DNA of 64,000 nt from Terebella lapidaria (taxonomy: Eukaryota > Annelida > Polychaeta > Terebellida > Terebellidae): NCBI GenBank assembly GCA_949152475.1, contig OX424568.1:2393667-2457666 (forward strand), given 5' to 3'. The notes under the pieces were generated by a model. That model did not search any database. It saw nothing but the letters and a program-made list of their open reading frames with translations, and had not been told where the DNA came from. Below, piece by piece: positions 1-11,903 of this stretch. Positions within the stretch are counted from its first letter, which is position 1, and the number at the start of each line of letters is the position of its first letter. A program made the position numbers and the translations under genes.

Positions 1-130
1 AACATGCTCAAGCCAAAACTGTTTTTTCCCACAAAAATTGCTGCAATGACCTTTCAAAGTAATTGAAGGTCAAATTCAAGGTCACTACTCAAATCAGTGC
101 ATACGAATTTCCATATCGACATGTTCGATA
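1..130. repeat. Fragment of an AGGTCA-rich interspersed repeat
   Basis: The first 130 bases contain TGACCT and AGGTC words spaced by about 10-20 bases and read much like 26290-26360, which lies inside a hairpin-ended element. This is probably the inner part of a related element cut by the window edge. No ends are visible. The following 500 bases show nothing recognisable. Confidence 0.35.
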
Positions 131-2640
131 AGATAACGAAATTACAGCTAGAACAAAGTTTTCCTCAAAAGTTATATTTCAACTCAGAATATTTGACAAA
201 CTTGGTTTCAAGTTGAAAATCAACACAAAAGTTGATTAAAACTGCATTTCAAGATGACAAAATTGGAGCCAAATCAAACTTTTCACCGTAAGTTATATTT
301 TAACTCATAATATGTGCAAAACTTGGTTTTTAGTTGAAATTCGAAGTAAAAGTAACAGCATATGTTGGTCGGGAGTGTAGTTATAATGAACATGCAAAGA
401 TTACTATAATTAAACTCATAATATGATATAGTGCATATTTTACATTCCTTTAGGCAGAAACCCAAGTTATGTGAAAATGTACCCTTTACGTAAAATGTCC
501 CACATATCTTTCCAGCTTAAATGAGGGAATAAAATAACAGGCTCATGTGTGGGACGATTGGAATGGCTTGTGGCGTCTACTTTATTCTCCTGTTGGAATA
601 ATGCAGCTGCTCTGTCACAATGGTGACATGATTCCAAAAGAATACATATTTGCTCCAAGCCAGAGCATAATGGATAATCCATCACTGAAATTAATGAAAT
701 GTCGACGAATGTTGCCAACAGCACCTTTGAAAAACATAACAGGGAACTATGCCAGGCTCAAGTCAACGCCATGATATGAGGTATACTCGAGGTGCAGGAA
801 ATCTGTAAAAAAATTCAGATGACTACAAAACGCTTCTTGTATCGTATTACATGGAGAAGGACCAGTTATTCAGGTGTGAAAAAAACATTTCTGCAAATGG
901 GCTTGGAATAATATATTGCCTATGTAAAAGAAAATTGTAGACAAATGAGACCATTATAATTAAGACATGATCACTCCCATGGAACAGCCTTGGTGTTAAG
1001 ATAATTGGTGTTGTCTATGTTAAGGGGGCATTCACACTGCAGTCTCAGCAACCTTTAATGTGGAAAGTACATCACGTGATCTTGTGAATGTGACATGTAT
1101 TTGTCTAGCATAAATTATGTATTTACTAATCCGAAGGAACTGGATCGCACAAATGAACAAGAAAAAAACCCCACTAATTCGCAAGGGTTAGGCACATTTT
1201 CCGTACTATTTCATTGTTCTGATGGGGAGCGGTGCGAAAAACCCAGATAGAATGCACTTTGGCATTGATGTTGTCTTCGGGACGCAAAAGACACTCGTCT
1301 GACTCAGTTCACCACCATGACCTTTACTACCAAAAGAACCGTTCAATTACCATGAGTAGACCTATAATGCACGAGGTAGATATTGAAGTTGAACTATTAC
1401 TGTTAGAATGCTATGCTCGCTATGATAATAATGTCACTGGAACTAGTATATAGTACTTTTTTCAGGTGTATAAGGATTTTCATGCACCTGAAGAAGTACT
1501 ATACACTAGTACGAAAGCTAGTGTTTGAATAAATTTAGTTAATCTCGAAAATAACACCTATACCTATGGTTTAATTCTGATGCAGATTAAACACGTCTAC
1601 CACAACCGTTTTTCCGTGCATTAACAAGTTAGACTACTAAATGAAATGTCCGGCACACGAAACGTTCCTTCCGAATGATTTGACACATTTGCCAGGGATC
1701 CAGGAAACATACTCAGTGAGTATCTTCAATCAGACGACGCACGACGCCCCGATATCTGGTTATTTATCATATGACCTAAGGTCGAACAACTTACACGTTC
1801 CATCACAGATTTTCATTGACAATATCCAACAACGAGCGAAGATTCTGGGACACGATTTAAGCGAGCTGATGGGGCGGAAATTATATATCTGACATTATTC
1901 AGCCGACAACCTTACATCGGTATAATTAGATCCTTGCATATGTGATGTATAGACACGAGCGTGCGTGACTGACTGTGTGACATCACTACATTGGCAGGAT
2001 CAGATGTTGGATTGTTCTGATGAACCCATGTGGACTGGCAGATAATCAATTATGAACCGACGTTTATTGCAAATTAAAAACGGATTTCCCAACCTCGCAC
2101 AATAACTGCAAGTGTTCTGCACTCTATCGCACCCAACATACCTAGGTAATACTATTAAAATTCATTCACCATGTACCTGATGATAGGCTCACATGTCATG
2201 TCAAATTTTACGATTTTAAATGACATTTCATGTTATATACATGCACGTCTGATAGCATGGCATATTTGTTGTTATTTCATGAATCAACATTTTACAATGC
2301 AGTTACTTCACATGTTACAAAAGTACACGGTCTTGTGATTTCTCGAAGTTGTGTAGCCAATATTAATCCTCGTCGAGCACCCGTTGGTGCTAGCTCTGTA
2401 GTTCACAGAGGAGTATTCAAATAGATTTTTTCCCACCATTGTAGCTCCATTGGAATTATGCATCCCAGTGTTACACTAGACATGCAAATTAGGATGCTGT
2501 CAACACAAGTAGCATTGCGGGGTTATTGCAGGGTTCGTCATGTATTATTGAGTGCTGAGAAAAAAAAACATCAACAGTTGTCTCACAGTATCATTAATTT
2601 TGCCGATCCGTGGTTAGGAACGTCAAGAAACGTGATTTAT
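131..2640. other. No recognisable gene or element
   Basis: Open frames here (for example plus strand 1232-1453 and 1641-1892) are short. They have no recognisable motif and no paralogue elsewhere in the window. I see no terminal repeats or RNA genes. Confidence 0.4.
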
Positions 2641-2654
2641 TTACTTATAACAGA

Positions 2655-2735
2655 TCTCCTAAGTCACAATGGCGTCACCAGGGGCAGACAGTGTGTAAAA
2701 TATAATTGATTCTACAGTAAACTTGATGGAATTTG
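2655..2735 (-). pseudogene. Exon-like module M3, short partial copy
   Basis: Read on the minus strand, this stretch keeps the M3 signature (… S-x-K-F-T-V-E … T-L-S-A-P-G-D-A …) seen more completely at 11904-12088 and 34519-34703. The 5' border and the whole 3' half are missing. It is one of about ten copies of this module in the window. Its product is unknown. Confidence 0.4.
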
Positions 2736-3887
2736 ATTGAAACAAAATACTAAACCAATTTATGAATCCCGAACAAATCTTATGCAACAGATGTTTGAAA
2801 AGTACAATCAAAACCCAAATGGATTCGTCCAGGGATTAGGTCTTGGAATTTTAATTTGTCTGTCCGTCTTGGATCGTCATTTGCCTCAAGCTGCACCGCT
2901 ATCAGTAAACAAACTCAAAATAACATCATGTTAAAGTCAGCGTTATATATTTGATATAGAGTAAAAATACCCAAGATATTTTTATTTAAATATTGAATCC
3001 TGGAAACAAACAGATGTTTGTTATGCACGGTGGGTAGTATATTGATTGTCTATTGTTGTCTCGAGTGAAAACCTACACATATTAACCTTTCTGAAACACC
3101 AGGGCAATTGAAGCAGAAGGCATTGAGTTAAAACCAGGTAAGCGAATCAAATCCGCTATTTGATTTGTTTTATGTAAACAAATTAGCTAGGCTATTCTGA
3201 CTGATTAGATCCATTTACTCCACAGATCTCTTCGCTGAACAATAAGTCTGCGTAGGGTTTAAATAAATTGACACAATTATTCCACATCATTGTATTTCTA
3301 TGGGTTGTGTATGAATTCAAGGAAGGCCAAAAGGAGAATTATAATGCATTGCTTGTTCCCCATCAACGAAAATCTATCAATAATGCATAGAATGTTGCGC
3401 AATTCACTGGCTTTTTGCACCAACTGTCCAATTTACATATATAATTTCCGTGGCTAGTTGTGTTCCGAACTGCCTTAGAGATAGAAGAAACCCACAATCC
3501 TTCCCGGCTTAATGAGGGAATAAAGTAACAGTCCCATGTGTGGTTTAAATGGAATGGAATGTGTCGTCTAGAGACAACGAAGAAAGCGGTAACATAGTAT
3601 TGGAGTTGGCTCTCTACCGCATGACATTTATTCCCACAAGAGAAATCTGGTTGATTCATCTCAGCAAAGAATTAGTTCTCCAGACTGGGTGTTAATAAAT
3701 GAGATATAATTTTTTCCCTGTTGGAATGGTGCAGCCATTCCGTAAGAATACATATCGCCACCAACACTGATCATGCATTGGACGATCCATCCATGAAATT
3801 TTACTTCTTTCAGCGAATGGTGCAGGCAACACTATTACAATCCTTATGGGCAGATATTATCATAAACAGGATTGTGTTTGTCGATAC

Positions 3888-4045
3888 CTAGCCAAACATT
3901 CCATCAAAAGATATACTGGCGTCACCTGGTGCTAAGAGTGTGTGAAATAGTTGTTTCTGCAAAGCACACAAAGGAATTAGTTAACAGCTACACAAACAAC
4001 CGATCAGACAATTTAGAAATCCAAAGCGAACTCCAAGAAATAGGT
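3888..4045 (-). pseudogene. Exon-like module M3, frameshifted copy
   Basis: On the minus strand the sequence runs through the M3 landmarks E-T-T-I-S-H-T-L and G-D-A-S-I-S-F-D. Between the two, about 2 bases are missing relative to the other copies, so the frame is broken. An acceptor-like pyrimidine tract ending in TGTAG lies upstream. This is a decayed copy, with no function inferred. Confidence 0.4.
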
Positions 4046-4376
4046 GTATGACTAGTATACAAGTACCCATCCACAAGCCATCTGGCTACTCAGTTGACCG
4101 TCTTGTTCCCATAATATTGCCATGATTAGAATGCTTCATGCTTCTCCTTGCTGTCTTTATCTCTAACTCAAGAGGGAGGCACAGTAAAGCCTTTGCAACC
4201 TACATGTATTGTTGGGGACGAACAATCGCATGCCTTCGACTTTATTTGGGAATTTATTCTGAGACCTACAAAGTCTCAACACATATCTTGTACCAGGTGG
4301 GTTTTAATGTTTCTCCTTCTATACACAATAAGGATTGAAAAGTTTTCAGACGGATTAAAGTGTATGTATTCAGTGA

Positions 4377-4895
4377 ATGAGTGGTATTATGGGGGTAGCA
4401 CAACCCACATGGGCCCAGATCTCCTCGACATTTCTTTTGCAACAACAAACAAATTATGGCGTGTTTGTCTCACAACTCATACGCTATTCCAGAGCTAGTT
4501 GCAAGTATGAGGATTTTGTTCACAGAAGTTCACAGCTAGCCTCTAAACTGCTGCGACAGGGATATGTTTTACCAAGACTAATAGCTGCTTTCAAGAATTT
4601 CTATGGACGTCATCACAATCTGGTTGATAAGTACACAAAATCTGTTACAAGTATGCAACAAGACCTTTTTGCATGTTATTGTTTTGGAATTCATGACGGG
4701 TGCCACATGTGGGGCAGAAAATGCTCACTCTTTCCGGAACACCTGATTTCACCCCTTTTTGGCCATATATGGGGGTTCATGAAATTCCATTTAAATTTTC
4801 TCGATTTTGCCTGACACTGGACTTTGAGATTGGATAATGGACTCGGTTATGTTTGCTCGGATACTATATACTTGGGTATTGTTTCCATGTTTATT
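4377..4895 (+). pseudogene. 3' end of a retroelement reverse-transcriptase ORF plus its 3' tail
   Basis: The open frame 4377-4814 contains the block Y-G-V-F-V-S-Q-L-I-R-Y-S-R-A, then D-F-V-H-R-S-S-Q-L-A-S-K-L-L-R-Q-G, then K-N-F-Y-G-R-H-H-x-L-V-D-K-Y. This is the conserved C-terminal segment of a large family of reverse-transcriptase proteins spread through marine invertebrate genomes (recognised from family knowledge). The polymerase core is absent, so the copy is 5'-truncated. The last ~45 codons probably translate the element's 3' tail: the nucleotides 4735-4875 return at 6418-6597. Upstream the frame runs into unrelated sequence. Which class of retroelement it belongs to cannot be settled here. 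Confidence 0.7.
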
Positions 4896-5231
4896 CATTA
4901 GCGCATTGTACTGGCCGTCTTCATTGACATTTTTGAAAAGACAATGATGGCTTGTCCACGATGCTAGTATCTTTACATGTTCTTTTGTTTTGAAATCTAC
5001 ACGTAAACGCCTTCCAATATCATGAAATATCTCGGTAATATCATAAAATAGTTCAGCTCTTTGGTAATTCCAATCATAGGCTACAAATATTGTGGATAAC
5101 GCGATAATAGAATATTCTAGTGGCTCATCAAGTGCTGGAGAGGAAGTATCCGTTATATATCGTGTGTTGGGCTTCTTTCTGTTATTTACCAAGATATTTG
5201 AATGGCGTATTACATTGCACTCACATAGCAA
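4791..5231 (-). CDS. Candidate coding exon, unknown protein
   Basis: A 146-codon open frame on the minus strand. Its distal third runs into the retroelement tail that ends near 4895, so only about 112 codons (4896-5231) could be host sequence. The middle has a protein-like composition, for example R-A-E-L-F-Y-D-I-T-E-I-F-H-D-I-G. An acceptor-like AACAG lies near 5174. No domain is recognised. A frame of this length is close to what chance allows in 64 kb of AT-rich DNA. It could be a host exon later truncated by the retroelement, or noise. Confidence 0.25.
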   Translation of the reverse strand: MLCECNVIRHSNILVNNRKKPNTRYITDTSSPALDEPLEYSIIALSTIFVAYDWNYQRAELFYDITEIFHDIGRRLRVDFKTKEHVKILASWTSHHCLFKNVNEDGQYNALMNKHGNNTQVYSIRANITESIIQSQSPVSGKIEKI

Positions 5232-5267
5232 GATGGCATTTTAATAACGTCTATGACATGTTGCACG

Positions 5268-5510
5268 TTATGCTAGTGTGCTTATGTAGTCAAATATAAG
5301 CGTGATAACCGTTTCTGAGAACCTGGGTTGACAGAAGCATTTAGAAACTAGTTTTCGTGGTTCAAGATGGGAGCGGAATTCGTAAGTTAAATCCCATGAC
5401 ATGTTGCAAAACAAGCCAATTATCTTTGACGGTTCTTGTGAATTTTGAAGTTTTTTCTTTAAAGGAGAAATAAACATCTCAAAACTACTTGGATTCAGAT
5501 ATTCCCACAA
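5268..5510 (-). CDS. Candidate exon upstream of the 4791-5231 frame
   Basis: An 80-codon minus-strand frame lying just 5' of the previous candidate and in a different frame, so an intron or frameshift would have to join them. The peptide includes S-K-I-I-G-L-F-C-N-M-S-W-D-L-T-Y-E-F and has no recognised domain. A weak donor-like CAG/GTTC occurs inside. It is listed only because two protein-like frames lie next to each other on the same strand. Confidence 0.18.
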   Translation of the reverse strand: MWEYLNPSSFEMFISPLKKKLQNSQEPSKIIGLFCNMSWDLTYEFRSHLEPRKLVSKCFCQPRFSETVITLIFDYISTLA

Positions 5511-5519
5511 AAGAACAAG

Positions 5520-6200
5520 AACTTTCCTTTTGCTGAAGTCTCTGTAATTCTATACTGAATAATTTGAGATGGCACACGGAATATAATTGAGTATGTAAAT
5601 TAGGATGGAGGTGAAAAGGTCACCGTTTGAGGTATATCGCAAAATAATTCAGACACTACACGGGGCGTCTGTTGTCAAATAACTGGTTGTAATTGAAGAC
5701 CATCGACAATAGCAGGGATGTCATAAAGGGAGTTTGAAAATATATTCCATACACCTGGAAAAACGATGAAGATTGGCCCTCAATACACCACATATATGAC
5801 CCGAATGAACTGAAATATTGGTACAGATGCACTCAGTCTTACAAGTGTCATATACTGCACCATTTCCCACATCATTCACCTAGTAGACGAGAATGTACGT
5901 AAACCTAGACGCGGTCATCATTGGGAGCTTACCGTTGTTCTAAACCAAATACAATGATTTCCTCTACACGGCATAGTTATATATGTATCATTGTTCCAAC
6001 TCTTTGAACTGTCTGATGGTCACTTCTTACTATGGCAGGGGCAGTTTACAATTCAACCCTGTCTTTGCTGGACCATTGGTTTCAAATCGCTGTGTTATTT
6101 TTTGTTTCCTATGCAACCCTCTTTAAATCAATTTTTATGTATACAAGTTCATACATTGTTCCTATTTTCAAGTTATCATGGCGATAGTGTGTCTGGTTTC
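5520..6200. other. No recognisable feature; T-rich run begins about 5990
   Basis: A 119-codon plus frame at 5991-6350 is rich in F, L and V because the DNA is T-rich, and it runs into the minisatellite below. I do not regard it as a gene. Confidence 0.4.
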
Positions 6201-6204
6201 TGTG

Positions 6205-6730
6205 TTATGTGTGTCTGGTTTATTCAGAAGTACTTTTTTATGTTTATTCAGATGTATTGGTGTTTCAGGACCATAATTCTTGAGAAATCATGTGTGTCTA
6301 GTTTATTAGAAGTACTTTTTCATGTTTATTTAGAAGAATTGGTGTTTTAGGACCATTCTTGAGAAATCATGTGTCTAGTTTATTTAGAAGTACTTGTTAT
6401 GTTTCTTTAGAAGTATTCGGAACACCTGATTTCACCTCCTAATGGCCATTTACGGGGGTTCATGAGTTTCCCTGTCATTTTTGTTTTCTCTCACTTCGTA
6501 TGCCTGATATGACTTTCTGTCCCCGGACTATGAGATTGGATAACGGACCCTGTTTTGTTTGCTCGGAATACTTAATACTGGGTATTGATTCCACGTCTAT
6601 TGGTGTTTTAGGACCATAATTCTCGAGATACCATATGTGTCTGGTTTATAAAGAAGTATTTTTTATGTTTATTTAGAAATATTGGTGTCGGAGGACCGTA
6701 CATTCTTGAGAAATCATGTGTCTGTGGTTT
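6205..6730 (+). repeat. Minisatellite, about 80-bp unit, four to five copies
   Basis: Each unit reads TGTGTCTGGTTTAT … AGAAGTA … TATTGGTGT … AGGACC … TTGAGAAATCA. Copies start near 6208, 6292, 6370, 6632 and 6717. The third copy is interrupted by the insertion listed next. The last copy is truncated. Confidence 0.7.
6418..6597 (+). mobile_element. Inserted retroelement 3' end, flanked by TATT
   Basis: About 180 bases interrupt a minisatellite unit between AGAAGTATT and GGTGTTTTAGG. The insert opens with CGGAACACCTGATTTCACC, matching the tail of the reverse-transcriptase fragment at 4735, and ends in GATTCCACGTC. TATT stands on both sides (6414-6417, 6598-6601), as expected for a short target duplication. 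Its last 68 bases, counting the flanking TATT, are identical to 16583-16650. Confidence 0.65.
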
Positions 6731-7400
6731 ATTTTAATATTTTAGCATCTGTCTGTTTAGAAATGAATCGTGTCCTGTCAGTCCTATCATCAACAATTTC
6801 TTGACCTCGCAGTATTGCTTCATGTGGCAAATATTTTGGCGAAATGTACCAAATGATATTGGTAGGTATTTGGTAGGATATTGGTAGGAGAACTATAGGA
6901 GAACTATGGGTGTGCCAATTGATGAAGGGTGTGCCATTTCGGGCTATTGATACGTGTTTTGCTGACTTGTATGATGGCTCTTTTATGGCTGAAAGTATGG
7001 CTAGCTTGACGCTCAAAGTGGATGGTGGTTGGGGATTTGCCTGGCCAGTGAAGTGCCCACAACTTTATCACTTGTATATGCCTCGCTATTCCTCCCATAT
7101 TACACATCTACCCATAGATTAAGATCTAAAATTTCAATGTGTAGAATATGTCTCGAAGAATACCTCTCACAGTCCTACATCATTACATAAACTTATTCAC
7201 AAACCGAGCTAACCATACAAACAGCTGGGGAACAAAACGTCTCAGATGTGATATCATAAGAGTGGGCTGATATTGTGGATGCATACTTGCTCTTCTGATC
7301 CACTATTTTTAGGCTACCGTACCTATGGTCTGATAACCTATGGTCGTGGCATTGCGTCCATCGCCTGTCTGTCCATCCGTCGTCGTCCGTCCACATTTTT

Positions 7401-8982
7401 AGGTTACCGGACCTATGGTCCGTAACCTATTGGCATGGCGATGCGTCCGGCGGCGTCGTCGTCGTCGTCGTCGTCGTCCGTCAACAATTTTATCTTTAAA
7501 GTTTACGATCGAATTTTTCTGAAATTTTGCACAAAAATGCCTAAAAATATTTCGAGAGGGAGCTATTTTTTAGTTTTTTGATTTTCGCATTTTTTTCAAA
7601 ATGGCGGCCGTTTTCGACGAAAAATGCCTGATTTTGGACTTTGGCGGCCATTTTCTCAAAATCTGTTCCGTAACTTTTTTTTTATTGATGCATAACACTC
7701 CTCATATGTACCCCTGTGACATGTATAAATTTCGTTGCGCTTGAATCGCTCGAAGTGGGCCATTTTGGGCCCAAACTCGGCCAAAATGGGACTTTCCCAT
7801 GTTAAATTCTCCTATGCTTTATAATGGGACACATTAAAGCCTAATATCTCACTTAATATTGAGATTAGAGACTAGGAATCAATTGTGGACATATAGGAAA
7901 TGATATATGCTGAATATTGTCGTGACCTTGAATTTGACCTCTGACCTTGGTTTCAAGGTCAGAGCGGCCGTTTTCGTCGAAAAATGACCAATTTTGGACT
8001 TCGACGGTCGTTTTCTCAAAATCTGTTCAGTAACTTTTTTTTCTTATTGATGAAAAACACTCCTCATATGTACCCCTGTGACATGTATAAATTTCGTTGC
8101 GCTTGAATCGCTTGAAGTGGGCCATTTTGGGCCCAAACTCGGCCCAAATGTGACTTTCCCATGTTAAATTTTCCTATGCTTTATAATGGCACACATTAAG
8201 CCTAATATCTCACTTAATATTGAAATTAGAGACTAGGAATGAATTGTGGACATATAGGAAATGATATATGCTGAATATTCTCATGACCTTGAATTTGACC
8301 TTTGACCTCATTGCCAAGGTCACAGGACAAAATTGCTAATATCTCGCTTATTATCGACTTTACAGCTTAGGAATCAATTGTGAACATATAGGAAATGATA
8401 TATGCTGAATATTCTCATGACCTTGAATTTGACCTTTGACCTCATTTTCAAGGTCACAGGACAAAATGGCCAATATCTTGCTTATTAGCGCCTTTACAGC
8501 TTAGAAACCAATTGTGAACATATAGGAAATGATATATGCTGAATATTCTAGTGACCTTGAATTTGACTTTTGACCTCATTTTCAAGGTCAACAGGACAAA
8601 ATGGCTAATATCTCGCTTATTATCGACTTTACAGCTGAGGAATCAATTGTGAACATATATGAAATGATATATTCTGAATATTTTAATGATATTGAATTTG
8701 ACCTTTGACCTAAATTTCAAGGTCAGTCATTTTATTTTCAAAGTCAGATTACAAAATGGCTTATATCTCGCTTATTATCAAATTTACAGCTTAGGGGTCC
8801 ATAGTGAACATATAGGAAATGATGTATGCTGAATAGTTTGGTGATCTAGAATTTAACCTTTGATCCCATTTTCAAGGTTAGAGATATGGCGATTTCAGTG
8901 GTCACCTTGAATTTGACCTTCAACTTTCTCGGCTTAACTCTGTATATTTCTCCGGTAAAACCTTTCTAGCCCATTGGGCTAA
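7401..8982 (+). mobile_element. Hairpin-ended element, AGGTTACC family, copy B (nested in A)
   Basis: The 5' end is a clear hairpin: AGGTTACCGGACC TAT GGTCCGTAACCT. It is followed by a (CGT)n stretch and an A/T-rich leader carrying 'AAAATGGCGGCCGTTTTC' twice. The 3' end (8952-8982) has CCGGTAAAACCT, a weak inverted echo of the 5' end, then the small hairpin TAGCCCATTGGGCTA. The flanks are CACATTTTT on the left and TTTTTATC on the right. Joined, they rebuild the leader of copy A, which shows that B jumped into A. No transposase is present. Confidence 0.7.
8275..8880 (+). repeat. Internal tandem repeat of about 134 bp in copy B
   Basis: The phrase GACCTTGAATTTGACC begins near 8285, 8419 and 8553, with a variant near 8688, so the period is 134-135 bp. 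Each unit also has 'CAAGGTCACAGGACAAAAT', 'TATCTCGCTTATTATCGAC' and 'GAACATATAGGAAATGATAT'. The same unit builds the body of the copy at 49004-50683. Confidence 0.75.
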
Positions 8983-10403
8983 TTTTTATCTTTAAAGTGT
9001 ACAGTCCTATCGTTGTGAAAATTTGGGAAGAGACACCTGAAAACAATTCAAGCAGGAGGTATTTATTATTTTTTTTCTTATTTTTTTTTAAATGGCGGCC
9101 GTTTCATCGAAAAACGCTCAATTTTGGCAGCCATTTTGAACTTTGGCAGCCATTTCCTCAATAACTGTGATCAGTTATGAGATTTTTATTTCAAAAGATC
9201 CCTCTCATGTACATTTGTGGCATGTAATTTTTTTTTGCCTCAAATCGCATTGCTTTCTATTTAGGGCCATTCTGGGCAAAAAAAATTCACCCTTTGGAAA
9301 AAAATTTTGGAAAAGAAAATATTGGCACTTTTAAATGGGAAGTCACATATGTTGATTTGTGTGGTGATCTTGAATTTGACCTTCGATGACCTTGAAAGTA
9401 AAAAATTACCCAAATTTGCCTCTACAGACAAAATGCTTGTAGATAGAGCTTAAGTTTGCATTATGGGCATATAGGAAGACATATATGGAACAACTAATGA
9501 TGACCTTTAGCTTGACCTCGGATGACCATGAGTGGTAAATGTCAGACGTCGAATGTGTAAATTGGCCACTGAGACTTAAACGCTTGCATCTAGAGGTGTA
9601 ATTATATGCTTATAAGAAGTCATATATATGTGATACATCTTTTGGTGACCTTGAGTTTGACCATAGACAATCTTGAGCCAAATCTCAAACTCTCGCCTGT
9701 CATGAAATGTATAAATTTACCTTCACAGTCAAGATGCTCGTTGATAGAGCTTATATGTTTGTCTTATGAACACATAGAAAGGCATATGCATTCACACCCG
9801 ATGGTGTCATTGAAATTAAGAGAAGATGGCCTTAATTGGTGAATCTCAAGGTCAAATGTCACCTTCAATGTTCAAAACCAAACTTGTCCGGTAATCTGTC
9901 TTGGCCCTAGGGCTAATTTTACATAATTAACCACATCGCACCAACCCAGCTCTCAACTCACTCAGACTACTGATAGAGATCTTCAGAGAGTGATGTACGT
10001 AACCATAGACCGTAATTATCTGATCAGAATAATGTGGTATATTCTACAGTGCCTAAACTTTTTTGTTTTCGATTTGTGCATAGAACATTCAGTATATTCC
10101 AATGCCCTGTTCTTTGGGAATCTGTGCTGGATATGGTTGTCATGGTTTACAATCAAGACTGAACATCAGAATACTTTGGAGCCATTGATATATATGTAGT
10201 TTGTCAGCAAGATCTTCACCATGTTCATTTCTACATGAAACAAATCGTGAAACGCATTCAAATGCATTGGCGGGATAGATATATGTACAAATATTCACAT
10301 GTAATTGTCCGTGTCATTTGTTTGTATTCTCCCAGACAAGTTGCACCATATCAGTTCACACTCAGAACTTAACTCTGAGACATCTTGTTTCTGATTTCCC
10401 CGG

Positions 10404-10498
10404 ACAACGGACGTGGACGAAGTAGAATTACCGTAATTCCATGTAAGATGGACCATCCACCACTAGACCAAATAACAACAAACCAGGCCAATTATGCT
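10404..10498 (+). pseudogene. Exon-like module M1, copy 1
   Basis: An open frame of about 32 codons contains the block R-I-T-V-I-P-C-K-M-D-H-P-P-L-D-Q and ends at a textbook donor, GCT/GTAAGT. The acceptor position reads TTTCCCCGG, where the copy at 29192-29285 has TTTCCCCAG, so splicing at this site is probably lost. The frame and the C-K-M-D-H-P-P core recur in two other places. A single Cys followed by a P-P-x-D run is loosely reminiscent of an immunoglobulin B-strand region, but that is only a guess. Confidence 0.4.
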
Positions 10499-11148
10499 GT
10501 AAGTTTTCATTGAATCGAGGGATAACACAACAGTGTCCAGACAGAATGACTGGATGACATTTTGTGTTAAACATAATTGGGCATGTGTTCACGATATCAC
10601 TGTTGCTTGGAATGTTTTCCAGAAATGATGATATGTTAATTGAATGAGAATTGAAATATCTGTAAATATCTGAGAGCAGTACTGATCACAAATGATATCA
10701 CCCAGAGCATGTTATGTGTCCCATTTGTATTCGAATTTTACCTCAATATCACCCAGGTTCAAGGAATATTTTTATTAACCAATTGTCCACAAAATTCGTA
10801 GTAAAGATGTTTATCAAGAATGAATTTGATGTTCACCTTGGGCAAACTTGTCAACTGAGACGACATTCATTATTTCTATCATCATAGATGCTATTATTAT
10901 TGTATGCATATAACATGCTACACACAAAAATGAGACAGTTGGCAAATGGTCCGATTGGAATTGATGCACACTGAAGTTCACAGGACAAGGAATTCAATAA
11001 TAAACACGATTATATATTTCAGTCTGACAGTATCCCTGAAGTATATGATTGATTGACATGTACTGGAGTGAATTGTGTGAGGCTGGACGAATCAACTGAC
11101 TATGCTACATTAACATAATATTCTCAGAACACTTACCATCATTACCAG

Positions 11149-11282
11149 AAGTAAATTGAATTGAATCATGTAATATTTACCGCCGCCTAACAATAAACGT
11201 GAAATACAATACTGACATGAAAAATGAACATGTGGATATAATTGCACAAACCTGGCAGTTTCTGGAGATGAAATTGCAGGAT
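11149..11282 (+). pseudogene. Exon-like module M2, copy 1
   Basis: Bounded by an acceptor-like ACCATCATTACCAG and a donor-like GAT/GTGAGT. The frame N-x-x-x-x-L-T-I-N-V-K-Y-N-T-D-M-K-N-E-H-V-D-I runs to E-M-K-L-Q-D at the donor. A stop lies near the 5' border, so the exon either starts later or is dead. The paralogue at 16677-16793 keeps N-T-D-M-D-N-E-H and E-M-K-L-Q in frame, which argues for coding ancestry. Confidence 0.35.
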
Positions 11283-11723
11283 GTGAGTAGACATAACTAA
11301 AGACACCTTGTGACAAGATTTATGTTTCATTTCCTGGACAATGTTTGAAATTGATACTGTCTTAAGACACGTTGTCGTGATGAATTGCGAAACCGGAAAC
11401 CACACCTACGCAACTCTGTGTATGGGTTCTGTCCCATCACACGTGCACGGAGGAAAACCATAAATCAAAAGGAATATCCGGAGATGCACGTTGAAAAGAT
11501 AACATGAACAATTTCACAACAAGATCAGTGTATAATCACAGTCACGGAGCTCAGACTCGTGTGTTTTCACAGCAGTTTTCCAGTCTTTACCATCTGCGAT
11601 CCGTAAACTTCAATGGACATGACGTGGGTATGACGTTGTGATGAGACGGGTCAAGGAAAGGATTGAAAGTTGGACAATTTCATTTCCGTAGTTTATGTTT
11701 TCAATCGAATTTTCGTGTACTTA

Positions 11724-11795
11724 GTGTGTCTTTGGATAAACTACTTGGTCGGGCTTCGTTTCTATCGCAAAATGTTGTATTTTACGTTTGTCCCC
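11724..11795 (+). pseudogene. Exon-like module M3, central fragment
   Basis: A short piece translating as V-S-L-D-K-L-L-G-R-A-S-F-L-S-Q-N-V-V-F-Y-V. It then breaks off into unrelated sequence. It lies 180 bases upstream of the complete M3 copy and is probably a local duplication remnant. Confidence 0.45.
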
Positions 11796-11903
11796 CAGGA
11801 TACCATCAACTCAGTAGCCTTCTGGCTATTGATTAGGTACTTATGTACTTGTCATATATCTGTTCCATGGGGTTTGTTTCGGATTTCTAAAATATTTTCA
11901 TAG

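Larger units (their letters stand above)
7311..9916 (+). mobile_element. Hairpin-ended element, AGGTTACC family, copy A (outer)
   Basis: The left end at 7311 reads AGGCTACCGTACC TAT GGTCTGATAACCT, a decayed hairpin. It is followed by the (CGTCC)n-rich leader typical of this family. The right end near 9886 reads GTCCGGTAATC … and finishes with a small hairpin GGCCCTAGGGCTAA at 9916. T-runs flank both sides. The body is split by copy B (7401-8982), which landed in the element's own leader. The parts outside B keep 'TGACCTTGAATTTGACC' words. No protein is encoded. It is older and more diverged than copy B. Confidence 0.6.

Noticed and set aside
5991-6350. 119-codon plus-strand frame
   Set aside because: Composition follows T-rich DNA and its second half is the minisatellite. 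No motif.
10404-11282. Immunoglobulin domain split over M1 and M2
   Set aside because: There is a single cysteine and a generic L-T-I-N-V-K-Y ending. The Trp and second Cys are not found between the pieces. Kept only as a hint.
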